From Pedobacter caeni (lineage in GTDB: Bacteria > Bacteroidota > Bacteroidia > Sphingobacteriales > Sphingobacteriaceae): a DNA stretch of 64,000 nucleotides. Shown in pieces: positions 16,225 to 26,265 of the stretch. Where the stretch lies: positions 1 to 64,000 of the forward strand of contig NZ_FQUQ01000002.1 of the NCBI RefSeq assembly GCF_900129215.1, read 5' to 3'. Within the stretch, counting starts at the first letter, position 1. Every line of letters begins with the position of its first letter. The notes beneath the pieces are model-generated. The model had not been told where the DNA came from. It saw only the letters and a list, made by a program, of their open reading frames with translations, and searched no databases. The position numbers were made by a program, and so were the translations under genes.

Positions 16225-19026
16225 ATGAATAACGAAATCAATAAAGATCCACATAAACATATAATCATAAAAGGTGCCAGAGTCCATAATCTGAAGAATA
16301 TAGATGTCGCAATCCCCAAAAATAAGCTGGTAGTCATCACCGGAATGTCAGGATCAGGGAAATCTTCTTTAGCTTTTGATACTTTATATGCCGAAGGTCA
16401 ACGGAGGTACGTAGAGAGTTTGTCTTCTTATGCAAGACAGTTTATGGGGAGAATGAATAAACCCGATGTAGATTATATTAAAGGTATTGCTCCTGCGATT
16501 GCCATTGAACAAAAAGTAATCACCTCTAACCCGAGATCTACAGTTGGAACCTCTACTGAAATTTATGATTACCTGAAACTGTTGTTCTCCAGAATAGGGA
16601 AAACCTATTCTCCTGTATCAGGAAAGATCGTTAAGAAGGATACCGTGAGTACAGTAGTCGATTTCATTTCAGGGCTTGAACCTGAAAGCGTGGTGACTTT
16701 GTTTTGCCCTTTATTCCCTCACAATAACCGCTCTATAAAAGAAGAATTAGCGGTGCTGCTTCAAAAAGGATTTCTGAGAATCTTCTATAAAGAGGAGATT
16801 TTAAAGATTGAAAATATCCTGGAAGATGAGTCCTTTGTTGACTTTGAACTGGCCGATGCGGATACCGTAAGGATTTTGATCGACAGAATTGTGGTGAACA
16901 ACGAGGAGGAAACTTTAAGCCGTATTGCGGATTCAGTACAAACCGGATTTTTTGAAGGCAAAGGTGACCTGTATGTAGAGCAGGAAGGGAAGTCAACACA
17001 TTTCTGCGACCGCTTTGAGCTTGATGGGATTCGTTTTGATGAGCCTACACCAAATTTCTTCAGTTTTAACAATCCTTATGGCGCTTGTAAAAGATGTGAA
17101 GGCTATGGGAATGTGATTGGCATCGATGAAGACCTGGTGGTCCCGGATAAAAGCAAGAGTTTGTACGATAATGCCGTCGCCCCATGGCGTGGTGAAAAAA
17201 TGCGGGAATGGTTAAATAAACTGATCAAGAATGCCGATAAGTTTAATTTCCCTATTCACCGTCCATATAATGAGCTGACAGAGAAAGAGCAAAGACTCAT
17301 CTGGACAGGGAATAAATATTTTGAAGGTCTGGATGCTTTTTTCAAGGAGCTGGAAGAGCAGACCTTTAAGATTCAATACCGGGTAATGTTGTCCAGGTAT
17401 CGTGGAAAAACGGTTTGCCCGGACTGTAAAGGTTCCCGGTTGCGCAAAGACGCGTCTTATGTGAAGATCAATGAAAAGTCGATCATGGATGTGGTATTGA
17501 TGCCATTGGCGACCATTCTGGATTTCTTTGACAACCTGAAGCTGTCATCAAATGATGAGAAGATTGCAAAAAGGCTGCTTGCGGAAATCGTTAACCGTGT
17601 TTTATATCTGAACAATGTGGGTCTGGGATACCTGACTTTAAACAGGCTTTCCAATACTTTATCTGGTGGAGAATCGCAAAGGATTAACCTGGCAACCTCA
17701 TTGGGTAGTAGTCTTGTGGGCTCTGTATATGTGCTGGATGAGCCAAGTATTGGCTTACATCCCAGGGATACGAATAAATTGATAGAGGTATTGCTTTCCC
17801 TTCGTAATGTAGGAAATACAGTGCTTGTGGTAGAACATGAGGAGGAGATGATGAAAGCTGCAGATCATATCATTGATATTGGTCCGGAAGCAGGAACTCA
17901 TGGAGGTAACCTGGTTTTCAGTGGAACCTATGAAGAGATTATAAAGGATAAGAAAAGCCTTACCGGGCGTTACCTTTCCGGCGACGAGAAGATCGCGATA
18001 CCTGCTAAAAGAAGAGGCTGGAAAGACCATGTGCTGATTAAAGGTGCAAGGGAGAATAACCTTAAAAATATTGATGTGAAATTCCCTTTGGGGGTGTTTA
18101 CAGTGGTAAGTGGTGTTTCCGGAAGCGGTAAAACCAGTTTAATCAAAAAAATCCTTTATCCTGCCTTACAAAAGGCAATCGGCAATTATTCCGGAGAACA
18201 AACCGGAGCCTATGATGGGATTTATGGAAATTACGACCTGGTTAGTCAGGTAGAAATGGTGGATCAGAATCCGATTGGAAGATCATCCAGATCAAATCCT
18301 GTAACTTATGTAAAAGCCTGGGATGATGTAAGAGCCTTGTTCTCTGCTTTGCCTGCTGCAAAGGCCGCAGGATTGAAACCGGCTGCATTCTCGTTCAACG
18401 TAGAAGGTGGAAGGTGTGATGTTTGTCAGGGGGAAGGAGAGGTGAAGATTGAAATGCAGTTTATGGCGGATATTTACCTGCCATGTGAAGCTTGTGGAGG
18501 AAGAAGGTTTAAACAACAGGTCCTGGACATCACTTATCAGGATAAAAACGTTGCAGATATTCTGGATCTGACCATCGATGAGGCGGTTGACTTTTTTAAA
18601 GGGGAACCAAAGATCATGACTAAACTTCAGCCACTGGTAGATGTTGGTCTGGGTTATGTTCATCTGGGGCAGTCTTCCAATACTTTATCGGGTGGGGAAG
18701 CACAGCGTATAAAGCTGGCTTCATTCCTGATTAAGGGGAATAATGCCAATAAAACCTTATTTATTTTTGATGAGCCTACGACAGGTTTACATTTCCACGA
18801 TATTAAAAAACTATTGATTGCATTGAACACCTTGATTGAGCAAGGCAATACAATTTTGGTAATTGAGCACAATATGGACATGATAAAATCTGCAGACTGG
18901 ATCATTGACATAGGCCCTGAAGGGGGAGATAAAGGCGGTAACATCGTTTTTGAAGGAACACCAGAAGATATGGTTTCCTCAAATTCTTCGTATACTGCGA
19001 AGTATTTAACTGCACACATGAAATAA
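16225..19026 (+). CDS. uvrA: Excinuclease ABC subunit A
   Basis: Damage-recognition ATPase of nucleotide excision repair. 933 residues, full length. Two ABC modules are present: Walker [10 protein letters not shown] at 40-48 and GVSGSGKTS near 630, with signature motifs [12 protein letters not shown] and [12 protein letters not shown]. The zinc modules are seen as CKRCEGYG...CPDCKGSR in the first half and [10 protein letters not shown]...CEACGGRR in the second. The start ATG is the first in frame, giving MNNEINKD followed by the conserved [14 protein letters not shown]. The LysE-like exporter gene follows 14 bases later and is probably co-transcribed. Confidence 0.97.
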   Translation: MNNEINKDPHKHIIIKGARVHNLKNIDVAIPKNKLVVITGMSGSGKSSLAFDTLYAEGQRRYVESLSSYARQFMGRMNKPDVDYIKGIAPAIAIEQKVITSNPRSTVGTSTEIYDYLKLLFSRIGKTYSPVSGKIVKKDTVSTVVDFISGLEPESVVTLFCPLFPHNNRSIKEELAVLLQKGFLRIFYKEEILKIENILEDESFVDFELADADTVRILIDRIVVNNEEETLSRIADSVQTGFFEGKGDLYVEQEGKSTHFCDRFELDGIRFDEPTPNFFSFNNPYGACKRCEGYGNVIGIDEDLVVPDKSKSLYDNAVAPWRGEKMREWLNKLIKNADKFNFPIHRPYNELTEKEQRLIWTGNKYFEGLDAFFKELEEQTFKIQYRVMLSRYRGKTVCPDCKGSRLRKDASYVKINEKSIMDVVLMPLATILDFFDNLKLSSNDEKIAKRLLAEIVNRVLYLNNVGLGYLTLNRLSNTLSGGESQRINLATSLGSSLVGSVYVLDEPSIGLHPRDTNKLIEVLLSLRNVGNTVLVVEHEEEMMKAADHIIDIGPEAGTHGGNLVFSGTYEEIIKDKKSLTGRYLSGDEKIAIPAKRRGWKDHVLIKGARENNLKNIDVKFPLGVFTVVSGVSGSGKTSLIKKILYPALQKAIGNYSGEQTGAYDGIYGNYDLVSQVEMVDQNPIGRSSRSNPVTYVKAWDDVRALFSALPAAKAAGLKPAAFSFNVEGGRCDVCQGEGEVKIEMQFMADIYLPCEACGGRRFKQQVLDITYQDKNVADILDLTIDEAVDFFKGEPKIMTKLQPLVDVGLGYVHLGQSSNTLSGGEAQRIKLASFLIKGNNANKTLFIFDEPTTGLHFHDIKKLLIALNTLIEQGNTILVIEHNMDMIKSADWIIDIGPEGGDKGGNIVFEGTPEDMVSSNSSYTAKYLTAHMK

Positions 19027-19040
19027 TTGTATCTTCGCAC

Positions 19041-19661
19041 ATGCTTTTTTTAACACTCTTTTTAGGGGTAATACTGAATATGGTGGGATACATCCCACCT
19101 GGAAATATTAACCTTACGGTAGTTCAGATCACGATTACCAGAGGAATCAGGCAGGCGCTATATTTTATAGGCGCCTTTTCCGCGATCGAAATCCTCTTCA
19201 CTTTTGGTGTCATGCGTTTTGTGCAATGGCTTTCCAGTGAGATCAAGCTGGGAGACATCATTGATGTCATCATGGTGTTGATGTTTGGTATTTTAGGTTT
19301 CATCACCTGGAGATCAAGAAAAGAAATGCCGAAGGCAGATTATTCTAAAAAGGACAGCATCAGGTACGGAATGCTTTTGGGTGTAATTAATCCCATGCAG
19401 ATTCCTTACTGGTTATTTGTAGGTACTTACCTGATCTCTCATGAGTGGATCGACATTGGCTATCTTTCCCTCACTATTTTTAGTATCGGATCAGGGATAG
19501 GAGCAGCAGTAGCTTTATATGGATTTGCCCGTTTCGCTCAATATATACAGGAGAAATTTGCCTTGAGCAGTTACCTGGTGAATAAAGGGATTGCGCTATT
19601 GTTTTTTGCGCTATCGGCATACCATGTCTGTAAAATTGCCTACGTTCACTGGATAAAATAA
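19041..19661 (+). CDS. LysE-family amino-acid/metabolite exporter
   Basis: A 206-residue inner-membrane protein with about six hydrophobic helices. The LysE/RhtB pattern is clear at the N-terminus, where the family's PGP-type turn appears as IPPGNINLTVVQ. A charged cytoplasmic loop (WRSRKEMPKADYSKKD) divides the molecule, as in LysE. These carriers export amino acids or related small molecules; the substrate cannot be told from sequence. It lies 14 bases after uvrA and converges on a membrane-protein gene with a five-base gap and no terminator. Confidence 0.85.
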   Translation: MLFLTLFLGVILNMVGYIPPGNINLTVVQITITRGIRQALYFIGAFSAIEILFTFGVMRFVQWLSSEIKLGDIIDVIMVLMFGILGFITWRSRKEMPKADYSKKDSIRYGMLLGVINPMQIPYWLFVGTYLISHEWIDIGYLSLTIFSIGSGIGAAVALYGFARFAQYIQEKFALSSYLVNKGIALLFFALSAYHVCKIAYVHWIK

Positions 19662-19666
19662 GGGCT

Positions 19667-20704
19667 CTACTTTTTCAGAAACTCTACATTCCAGATCTTT
19701 TCGGCTCTTCTTCCAATGATCCAGAAGGAGGCCGCAAGAACGCAAAAGAAGAGTGCTTTATGCCAGTTGTCCCAGAAATATTCAAAATAACGGGTATAAA
19801 GATTGATGAAAAGAAAGGTAATCCCGAATTCACGGGCAATGTCGTCTCTATATTTTAAACCGGCAAAAATACTGATGATACAAGCTGCAGCAGAAACAAT
19901 AGCCCAATAGAAGAGGCTGATTTGTCTGACGCCATACCAGGCTTCCAGGGTACCGAAGTTGCCAAATACCGAAAGCAGCCATAGGGATACAAATAAATAC
20001 ACCATTCCGCTGATATAAGTAACCGGGAAGAAATGGTCCGTCTTTTTATGCCCTTTCATTAAAAACGACAGTCCGGTGAGTACAGCTCCGAAGCAAACAA
20101 AACGTAAAGGATAATTCATGCCTGCGAAATACCAGTTCCATCTGGAGAGGTAACCCGTTTCTGTTCCGAACCATGCGCCAAGAGAGATGAGCGCGAAAAC
20201 CCAGATCAGTCTTGATTTAAAGAAATAGGCCAGTAGCCCATAAATGACGACCGCAATGAGCAACAGGATTGAAAAATGACTGCTGCCGGTACCTATCGCC
20301 TTGCCTAAATAAGCGATGGCATTGGCGGTAAGCATCACTGCGGTAAAGATTAGAGCCTCATTACTGAATACCTGATGTGATTTAGTTTTCTTTCTTTTGA
20401 AGCTGAGGTAAAAGAGATAAGTGGCACCGGTGATGGAAAGAAAGCTAATGATGCCGTCAGAGGTGTCATAGATGCGCTCCAGGTACTTTAAAATCGTATC
20501 ATCTACCAGTAATGCCCCAAGGGAGATTACCCCACAAGCCATTGCGATCCAGAAAGAATATTGAGCCAGCCTTCTCCAGTCGAAATTTTTAGTTTCATAG
20601 CTGGCGCGTAAGCGTTGAACATCTGCTTCGCTGAGCAATTTTTCTTCCTGCCAGTGTTCCAGCATTTCATCTAAAAATTCACTCTTTTCCGAATCTATTT
20701 TCAT
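19667..20704 (-). CDS. Multi-pass membrane protein, DUF2157-like
   Basis: 345 residues. The soluble N-terminal ~50 residues carry a helical, acidic segment (EMLEHWQEEKLLSEADVQRL) typical of the DUF2157 lead-in, followed by about nine to ten hydrophobic helices. No transport or enzymatic motif is visible. A DUF2157 assignment fits the layout but is not certain. It is separated from the upstream antiporter gene by a strong terminator, so it is transcribed from its own promoter within about 100 bases. Confidence 0.75.
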   Translation of the reverse strand: MKIDSEKSEFLDEMLEHWQEEKLLSEADVQRLRASYETKNFDWRRLAQYSFWIAMACGVISLGALLVDDTILKYLERIYDTSDGIISFLSITGATYLFYLSFKRKKTKSHQVFSNEALIFTAVMLTANAIAYLGKAIGTGSSHFSILLLIAVVIYGLLAYFFKSRLIWVFALISLGAWFGTETGYLSRWNWYFAGMNYPLRFVCFGAVLTGLSFLMKGHKKTDHFFPVTYISGMVYLFVSLWLLSVFGNFGTLEAWYGVRQISLFYWAIVSAAACIISIFAGLKYRDDIAREFGITFLFINLYTRYFEYFWDNWHKALFFCVLAASFWIIGRRAEKIWNVEFLKK

Positions 20705-20746
20705 TTTTAGTCGCTGGTGGTGGTTGGTTTATGTTTGTTTATAGCT

Positions 20747-20780
20747 AAAACCCTGCCAACAGGTTTGCTGGCAGGGTTTT
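20747..20780 (-). terminator. Intrinsic terminator of the CPA2 antiporter gene
   Basis: A perfect 12-bp stem (20747-20758 with 20769-20780) with a 10-base loop, ending in AAAA/TTTT. It lies about 35 bases past the antiporter stop codon. Confidence 0.85.
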
Positions 20781-20814
20781 ATTGTTAGGGTAAGATTAGC
20801 TATTTTTTCCGGGA

Positions 20815-23040
20815 TTACTTCAATAGATCCGGTACTTTTTTGCTGTTACCTACGATCCATACCACATCTTCATTCTCAAAGATGAGGTTAGAATCCGGAT
20901 TGAGAATACGTTCTCCTTTACGTTCTATTCCAACAACCAGTCCCTGGGTTTTTTCCCGGATGCCGGAACTGCGGATGCTCTGCATGTAGACAGGAGAACT
21001 GCTGTTGATGACAATCTTTTGAAGTGTCATGTCCTTTTTAGGGAAACTTGATTCTTCAGGAATTTCCTCTTTGGCGCCTTCAAATAACTCTTTGATTGCT
21101 GCTAGTTGGTTATCTGTACCAATCACCAGTACTTTGTCGTTCGGATAAAGTCTTTCATCTCTTCCGGGAGTGGGGATCATGATTTTTCCACGTTCTATCA
21201 ATGCGATGTTTACCCCATATTTTTCTCTGATAGAGAGTTCTATCAGTGTTTTTCCAACGAGTGCCGATTCCGGGGCAACAATTAATTCCGCAAGGTGGGT
21301 ATCCCATGGCAATATTTCGGGTTGTGCATTTTGAGCTTCACGTGCATTCAGGTTCAACAGGAAGCGGCTCTCCATCTTGTTATAGAATCCTTGTAGTTTT
21401 CTGGAGAAGATGAACATCCCCACAATCATTAACACAATGGCGATGACCACAGCGACCCAGGTACTATAGAACTGATAAATGAGGAAACCAACAAAGAAAA
21501 GGGCTAACGAAATCCTTAAAACCTCCAGTGCTACCAATGGGCCACGGGTATATTTTTTGTTTAGCCATAAATGAGAATAGGCTTTCTTTTCGATCTTTCT
21601 GATGGCCAATGCCCATAGGAAAGGCGTCATGAAAATCAGGGTAAGTATTAAGCTGATGATGATTCCATTATTTCCATTGATGATGTTTTTTGTCATGAAG
21701 GGTTGCAGGTATCTGGAACCCAGAAAGACAATTGCAATAATGATCACCGAATGGATAATGGTGTTAAAAGTATAGGATTTTAATAAAATCTTCCAATCGC
21801 TAAGCGTGGTAATGCCCGCTGTACTGGAGCTATATCTGTTGATGGCCTCTACCCATCGTTTAGGAAGTCTGCGTTCCAGGAAGAGGTAAAAGGGCTCGGA
21901 TGCCTTGATTAAATATGGAGTGGTAAAGGTGGTGATGGCGGATACGGCTACGGCAATTGGATAGAGAAAGTCGCTGGTTACTTTTAAGGTTAAACCAAGT
22001 GTGGCAATGATAAAGGAGAACTCTCCGATTTGTGCCAGACTTAAACCTGTCTGAACCGATGTTTTTAGCGGCTGACCGGAAAGTAATGCCCCCATTCCAG
22101 AACTTAAAAATTTCCCCAGTACGGTGGCAATGGTAATCACCAGGATAGGAACGGCGTAATCAATTAAAATACTTGGATCGATCATCATCCCCACAGAGAC
22201 AAAGAAGATGGCTGCAAAGAGGTCTTTAACGGATTTTGTCAGGTGTTCGATGCGTTCAGCCTGTGTTGTTTCTGCCAGTATGGATCCCATGATAAAGGCA
22301 CCTAAGGCAGGGGAGAACCCTACTTTTACAGCCAGTAATACCATTAATAAACACAATGCAATGGATACAATCAGCATGGTCTCATCATTCATCAGCTTTT
22401 TCGTAGCCTTTAAGAAAGTAGGAACCAGGAATATCCCTCCAATAAACCATAGCACAAGGAAGAAACATAGTTTAAGGATGGAGATCAACATATCGGCACC
22501 GGCAAACTGCTGACTTACCGCAAGGGTAGAAAGCAATACCAATAACAAGATGGCCACCAGATCTTCTACGATCAGTACGCCGAAAACCAATCCGGCAAAC
22601 TTCTTATGCTTTACGCCCAGTTCTTCAAAGGCCCTGATGATAATTGTAGTAGAAGAAACAGAGAGAATACCCCCCAGAAAGATGCTGTCCATCGTAGACC
22701 AGCCCATCGCTAGTCCGGCAACAAAACCAATCAGGAGCATGAATACCACTTCCACAATTGCGGTAATGGAGGCTGAGCCGCCCACCTTAACCAGTTTTTT
22801 GAAACTGAATTCCAGTCCCAGACTGAAAAGTAAAAAGATCACCCCAATCTCTGCCCAGATATGGATACTGGCGTTGTCGGTAACTGTTGGGATAAATTTG
22901 ATATGAGGGCCAACCAGTAATCCGGCAAGAATATAGCCTAAAACCAGTGGTTGTTTGATTCTTTTAAATAGTAATGTGGTAATCCCGGCAGCGGCAAGTA
23001 TTAAACCTAAATCAGTGATTAATACGGGTAAATGTATCAT
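20815..23040 (-). CDS. CPA2-family monovalent cation:proton antiporter with two RCK-C domains
   Basis: A 741-residue inner-membrane antiporter of the KefB/RosB/GerN type, exchanging K+ or Na+ for H+. Residues ~1-390 are the Na+/H+ exchanger domain, with the conserved LGYILAGLLVGPH and LLFSLGLEFSF stretches. A second hydrophobic part (~430-560) adds about four to five helices. The soluble C-terminus holds two RCK-C (TrkA-C) domains at about 585-660 and 670-741. There is no NAD-binding RCK-N domain, unlike KefB/KefC, so gating by nucleotide or glutathione is unlikely and another ligand is expected. It is monocistronic. Confidence 0.92.
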   Translation of the reverse strand: MIHLPVLITDLGLILAAAGITTLLFKRIKQPLVLGYILAGLLVGPHIKFIPTVTDNASIHIWAEIGVIFLLFSLGLEFSFKKLVKVGGSASITAIVEVVFMLLIGFVAGLAMGWSTMDSIFLGGILSVSSTTIIIRAFEELGVKHKKFAGLVFGVLIVEDLVAILLLVLLSTLAVSQQFAGADMLISILKLCFFLVLWFIGGIFLVPTFLKATKKLMNDETMLIVSIALCLLMVLLAVKVGFSPALGAFIMGSILAETTQAERIEHLTKSVKDLFAAIFFVSVGMMIDPSILIDYAVPILVITIATVLGKFLSSGMGALLSGQPLKTSVQTGLSLAQIGEFSFIIATLGLTLKVTSDFLYPIAVAVSAITTFTTPYLIKASEPFYLFLERRLPKRWVEAINRYSSSTAGITTLSDWKILLKSYTFNTIIHSVIIIAIVFLGSRYLQPFMTKNIINGNNGIIISLILTLIFMTPFLWALAIRKIEKKAYSHLWLNKKYTRGPLVALEVLRISLALFFVGFLIYQFYSTWVAVVIAIVLMIVGMFIFSRKLQGFYNKMESRFLLNLNAREAQNAQPEILPWDTHLAELIVAPESALVGKTLIELSIREKYGVNIALIERGKIMIPTPGRDERLYPNDKVLVIGTDNQLAAIKELFEGAKEEIPEESSFPKKDMTLQKIVINSSSPVYMQSIRSSGIREKTQGLVVGIERKGERILNPDSNLIFENEDVVWIVGNSKKVPDLLK

Positions 23041-23099
23041 AGATAATGTCTTTTTTTAAAGTTATAAAATTGTATTGATCGGATTTCGATTATTTATAA

Positions 23100-23462
23100 C
23101 TACCAGAAGACATGTTTAGGGTACAGGAAATCGAATATATAAGCATATCCAAAATTCTGGAATACGTGATAATATCGGATGATTACAAGTGGTATATAAT
23201 GTTCTTTTTCCTGGCCACGCAGAAAGAACCAGGGATTGTTTCCTTGTTTCGCAGTGGCATGGCTGATAAAAGTAAGGTCTTCTAAAAAAGCTTTTTTTAG
23301 GGAAGTACGGGCTTTTGAAGGGGGATTGAAATAAAGTTTTTTGGTGTTGAAATTTGATTTACTAACATAAGGACTGACCGCGTCATGCCCTTTTCCCTGT
23401 ACATTTTGTAAGAAAATTACATGACTGAAAAAGAAAAGAATGGCAGATAACAAAAACCTCAT
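23100..23462 (-). CDS. Small secreted protein of unknown function
   Basis: About 120 residues. I start at the ATG at 23462, which opens a Sec signal peptide (MRFLLSAILFFFSHVIFLQ, cleavage near QGKG). Starts further upstream would run through the terminator hairpin of ribF and add an unlikely prefix. The mature part is basic and aromatic, with a tyrosine-rich C-terminus (RYYHVFQNFGYAYIFDFLY). I do not recognise it. It lies downstream of ribF, beyond that gene's terminator. Confidence 0.6.
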   Translation of the reverse strand: MRFLLSAILFFFSHVIFLQNVQGKGHDAVSPYVSKSNFNTKKLYFNPPSKARTSLKKAFLEDLTFISHATAKQGNNPWFFLRGQEKEHYIPLVIIRYYHVFQNFGYAYIFDFLYPKHVFW

Positions 23463-23471
23463 TGAGGTAAA

Positions 23472-23512
23472 TATAATAAAAAAATGCCTTTTTACAGAGT
23501 AAAAAGGCATTT
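23472..23512 (-). terminator. Intrinsic terminator of the ribF transcript
   Basis: A perfect 14-bp stem (23482-23495 with 23499-23512) closes a 3-base loop and is followed by a U-rich tract on the minus strand. It starts ten bases past the ribF stop codon. Confidence 0.88.
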
Positions 23513-23521
23513 AAATGACGT

Positions 23522-24457
23522 TTAGCCGATTTTGCTAAAATAGCTGAGGGTATCTTCTTTGTCCTTTTGCAGTTGGATTTTCAGGGCTTCCAGTCCGGTA
23601 AATTTCACATCATGTCTTAAGAATTCAAGGAAAGTCATGGTGATGTTCTGGCCATAAATTTCCTTGTTGAAGTCAAAGATGTTGACTTCAATATTTCTGG
23701 TCATGCCGTTAATGGTTGGCCTTTGTCCGATGTAAGCCATCCCCTTATAAGATTCCGTTCCCATATCCACCGTTACCGCATAAATTCCATCCGAAGGGAT
23801 GAGCTTATACGTTTCCTCAAGAAAAATGTTTGCGGTAGGGAAGCCAATGGTCCTTCCGATTTTATCCCCCTTAATCACCCTTCCGTGCAGAGAAAAATGA
23901 TAGCCAAGGTAACTGGCTGCCAAAGCAACTTCTCCGTTCAGCAATGCTTTCCGGATTTTTGTAGAGCTTACCGCTACATCATCAATATCTTGCTTGGCAA
24001 TTTCCTCGATTTGATAGTCAAACTGCCTGGAAAACATCTCCAGTTCCTGCATTCCTCCTTTGCGGTCTTTGCCAAATCGGTGATCATAGCCAACGATCAA
24101 TTGCTTGATGCCAATGGTATCAACGAGGATGTTTTTGATGTATTCAGCAGGGCTGAGGTTAGAGAAATCCCGGGTAAAAGGGGTGATGATCAAATGATCT
24201 ACACCCAATTCTGCAAGGATCTTTATCTTTTCATCTACCGTGTTGATTAATTTAAGGTCTTGATTTTCCGGATCAATGATCATCCTTGGATGAGGGAAGA
24301 AGGTTAGAATTACACTTTCTCCACCAGTTGATTTTGCCAACTCACAAAGTCTTTTGATGATCTTCTGGTGTCCGAAATGAACCCCGTCAAAAGTCCCTAT
24401 GGTCGCAACGGCATTGTCAAGTTTTTTAAACTCAGATAAATGGTGATATGTTTTCAT
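23522..24457 (-). CDS. ribF: Bifunctional riboflavin kinase / FAD synthetase
   Basis: Converts riboflavin to FMN and then FAD. The N-terminal adenylyltransferase domain begins with GTFDGVHFGHQ (residues 21-31) and has a VGYDHRFGKDR motif. The C-terminal riboflavin kinase domain (~185-311) shows GRTIGFPTANI and a MTRNIEVNIFDF-like strand. 311 residues is normal. It is the last gene of a leftward group that also contains ftsX, uppP and truB, and it ends in a strong terminator. Confidence 0.97.
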   Translation of the reverse strand: MKTYHHLSEFKKLDNAVATIGTFDGVHFGHQKIIKRLCELAKSTGGESVILTFFPHPRMIIDPENQDLKLINTVDEKIKILAELGVDHLIITPFTRDFSNLSPAEYIKNILVDTIGIKQLIVGYDHRFGKDRKGGMQELEMFSRQFDYQIEEIAKQDIDDVAVSSTKIRKALLNGEVALAASYLGYHFSLHGRVIKGDKIGRTIGFPTANIFLEETYKLIPSDGIYAVTVDMGTESYKGMAYIGQRPTINGMTRNIEVNIFDFNKEIYGQNITMTFLEFLRHDVKFTGLEALKIQLQKDKEDTLSYFSKIG

Positions 24458-24566
24458 TAGAAAATCAATATTTCGTAAATACGCCCTACCATTTCCTCCT
24501 TCTAGGGGAGAAATTAGTTTGAGCTGTTAATTTTTAAGCGTTAATCTTAATGGTATCTAAATTTAA

Positions 24567-25433
24567 CTAATGCAGGGACTGGCGTTTTAATACCACTCCA
24601 CCCTTTATATCTGCAATTTGTTGCTGGACTACAAAAGCATCCGGATCAATGTTCCTGATTTCTGTCTGTAGTTTCCCCATTTCCAGTTTAGTCAATACCG
24701 TATATAAAATATCTATGTCTTTTTTTATTCCGTAGCCACCTTCTCCCTTGTAAATGGTAACCCCGCGTTTCATCTTTTCAATGATAAATTCTTTTATCTC
24801 TGCGCTTTTATCAGATATGATGGTTACACCGGTATACTGCTCCAGTCCGTTCACCACAAAGTCGATGGTGTTGGAAGCTGAAAGATAGGTAAGGATGGCA
24901 TACATGGCCGTTTCTACACCCAGGAAAATAGCCGCAAAAGAGAAGATGATGATATTTAATACCAGGATGATATTACCTACAGTGAGCATGCTTTTTCTGC
25001 TGATATAGAGGGCAAGGACTTCTGTCCCGTCAATGACACAACCACCACGCATGGCCAGGCCAATCCCTCCACCAAGGAAGAAACCACCAAAGAAGGCGAT
25101 CAATAAGGGCACATCGGTAACCGGCTTAAACGGCAATACGATTAAAAACACCGCCAATGCTGAAATGGCAATGGCAGTTTTAATGGCAAAGCCTTTACCA
25201 ATCTGTCTGAAGCCAAGAATAATAAATGGGATGTTGATCAGAATGATCAGATAGGATAGTTTTAATCCCGTCAGGCTGCTGATCAATAACGAAATACCAG
25301 TAACCCCTCCATCAATAAAATGATTGGGGATTAAAAAGCTTTTCAAGCCAAAACAAGCCGAAACAATACCACATGTAATCAAAAGGAAGTCTTTTACCGA
25401 CCTTGCATTTTTACTTTTGAAGTGGCTTTGCAT
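24567..25433 (-). CDS. YitT-family membrane protein (DUF161/DUF2179)
   Basis: 288 residues. The N-terminal ~200 residues form the YitT membrane domain with five or six helices and the conserved FLIPNHFIDGGVTGISLL and glycine-rich GGCVIDGTEVLAL segments. The C-terminal soluble DUF2179 domain (~205-280) contains GVTIYKGEGGY. The family is widespread but its function is not established. It is separated from truB by six bases on the same strand, so the two are co-transcribed. Confidence 0.92.
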   Translation of the reverse strand: MQSHFKSKNARSVKDFLLITCGIVSACFGLKSFLIPNHFIDGGVTGISLLISSLTGLKLSYLIILINIPFIILGFRQIGKGFAIKTAIAISALAVFLIVLPFKPVTDVPLLIAFFGGFFLGGGIGLAMRGGCVIDGTEVLALYISRKSMLTVGNIILVLNIIIFSFAAIFLGVETAMYAILTYLSASNTIDFVVNGLEQYTGVTIISDKSAEIKEFIIEKMKRGVTIYKGEGGYGIKKDIDILYTVLTKLEMGKLQTEIRNIDPDAFVVQQQIADIKGGVVLKRQSLH

Positions 25434-25439
25434 AATTGA

Positions 25440-26189
25440 TTAAGATTGAGGTGCTGTCGGATTGTCCGAGTCTCTTTTACTGCGAAGATAGTTGACTAAA
25501 TCTGTTACTTCAAATGCATTTTCAAGAAGGAAGCTACCACTGCGGGTACGTGTTAATTTTGACAGGTAAGCACCATTGTTTAAATGCTTTCCAAAGTCCG
25601 AAATTAAAGACCTGATATAGGTCCCTTTGCTGCAAACGATCCTGAAATCAATTTCAGGAAGTGCGATCCTCGTGATTTCAAAGGTCGGTACAGAAACAAA
25701 CCTCAGACGTAATTCCGTTTCTTCCCCGCGACGGGCCTTGACGTATAAACGTTCTCCGTTTACTTTTACTGCCGAATGCGCAGGTGGATACTGTTGAATT
25801 TCCCCTGTAAAAGGAACTGTAGCTGCATAAATAGCATCTTCGGTAATGCCGTCTAAAGGATACTCCTGATCAACCACCGTCTCCATATCGAAAGATGGGG
25901 TAGAAGCACCCAGGATCATGGTACCTGTATATTCTTTCTCTTCTGCCTGAAAGGTATCGATCTGCTTGGTTAGTTTACCTGTACAAAGGATCAGCAGACC
26001 TGTTGCCAGAGGGTCCAGTGTTCCTGCATGTCCTACTTTCAGTTTCAGGGGTTTTAAGGAATTTCTGATTTTTCCTACTACATCAAAGCTGGTCCATTTA
26101 TAGGGCTTGTTGATGAGTAATAGTTCTCCCTCAGCAAAATTAAAGTCTGGAAAGGTTTTCGTATTTAATATGTTTTCACTCTCTGTCAT
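25440..26189 (-). CDS. truB: tRNA pseudouridine(55) synthase
   Basis: Makes pseudouridine 55 in the T-loop of tRNAs. 249 residues. The catalytic motif GHAGTLDPLATG carries Asp59, and the conserved KPYKWTSFDVV and KGTYIRSL motifs are present. The protein is shorter than E. coli TruB because it lacks most of the C-terminal PUA domain, as is common in Bacteroidota. The neighbours uppP, DUF3098 and ftsX upstream form a conserved phylum-level order. Confidence 0.96.
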   Translation of the reverse strand: MTESENILNTKTFPDFNFAEGELLLINKPYKWTSFDVVGKIRNSLKPLKLKVGHAGTLDPLATGLLILCTGKLTKQIDTFQAEEKEYTGTMILGASTPSFDMETVVDQEYPLDGITEDAIYAATVPFTGEIQQYPPAHSAVKVNGERLYVKARRGEETELRLRFVSVPTFEITRIALPEIDFRIVCSKGTYIRSLISDFGKHLNNGAYLSKLTRTRSGSFLLENAFEVTDLVNYLRSKRDSDNPTAPQS

Positions 26190-26265
26190 TTCAGTACACG
26201 CTTTTTAATACGTTTTCTTTGTAAGATGTAAGGTTGCCTAAGGTTTGGATTTTGATGATTTTGGA

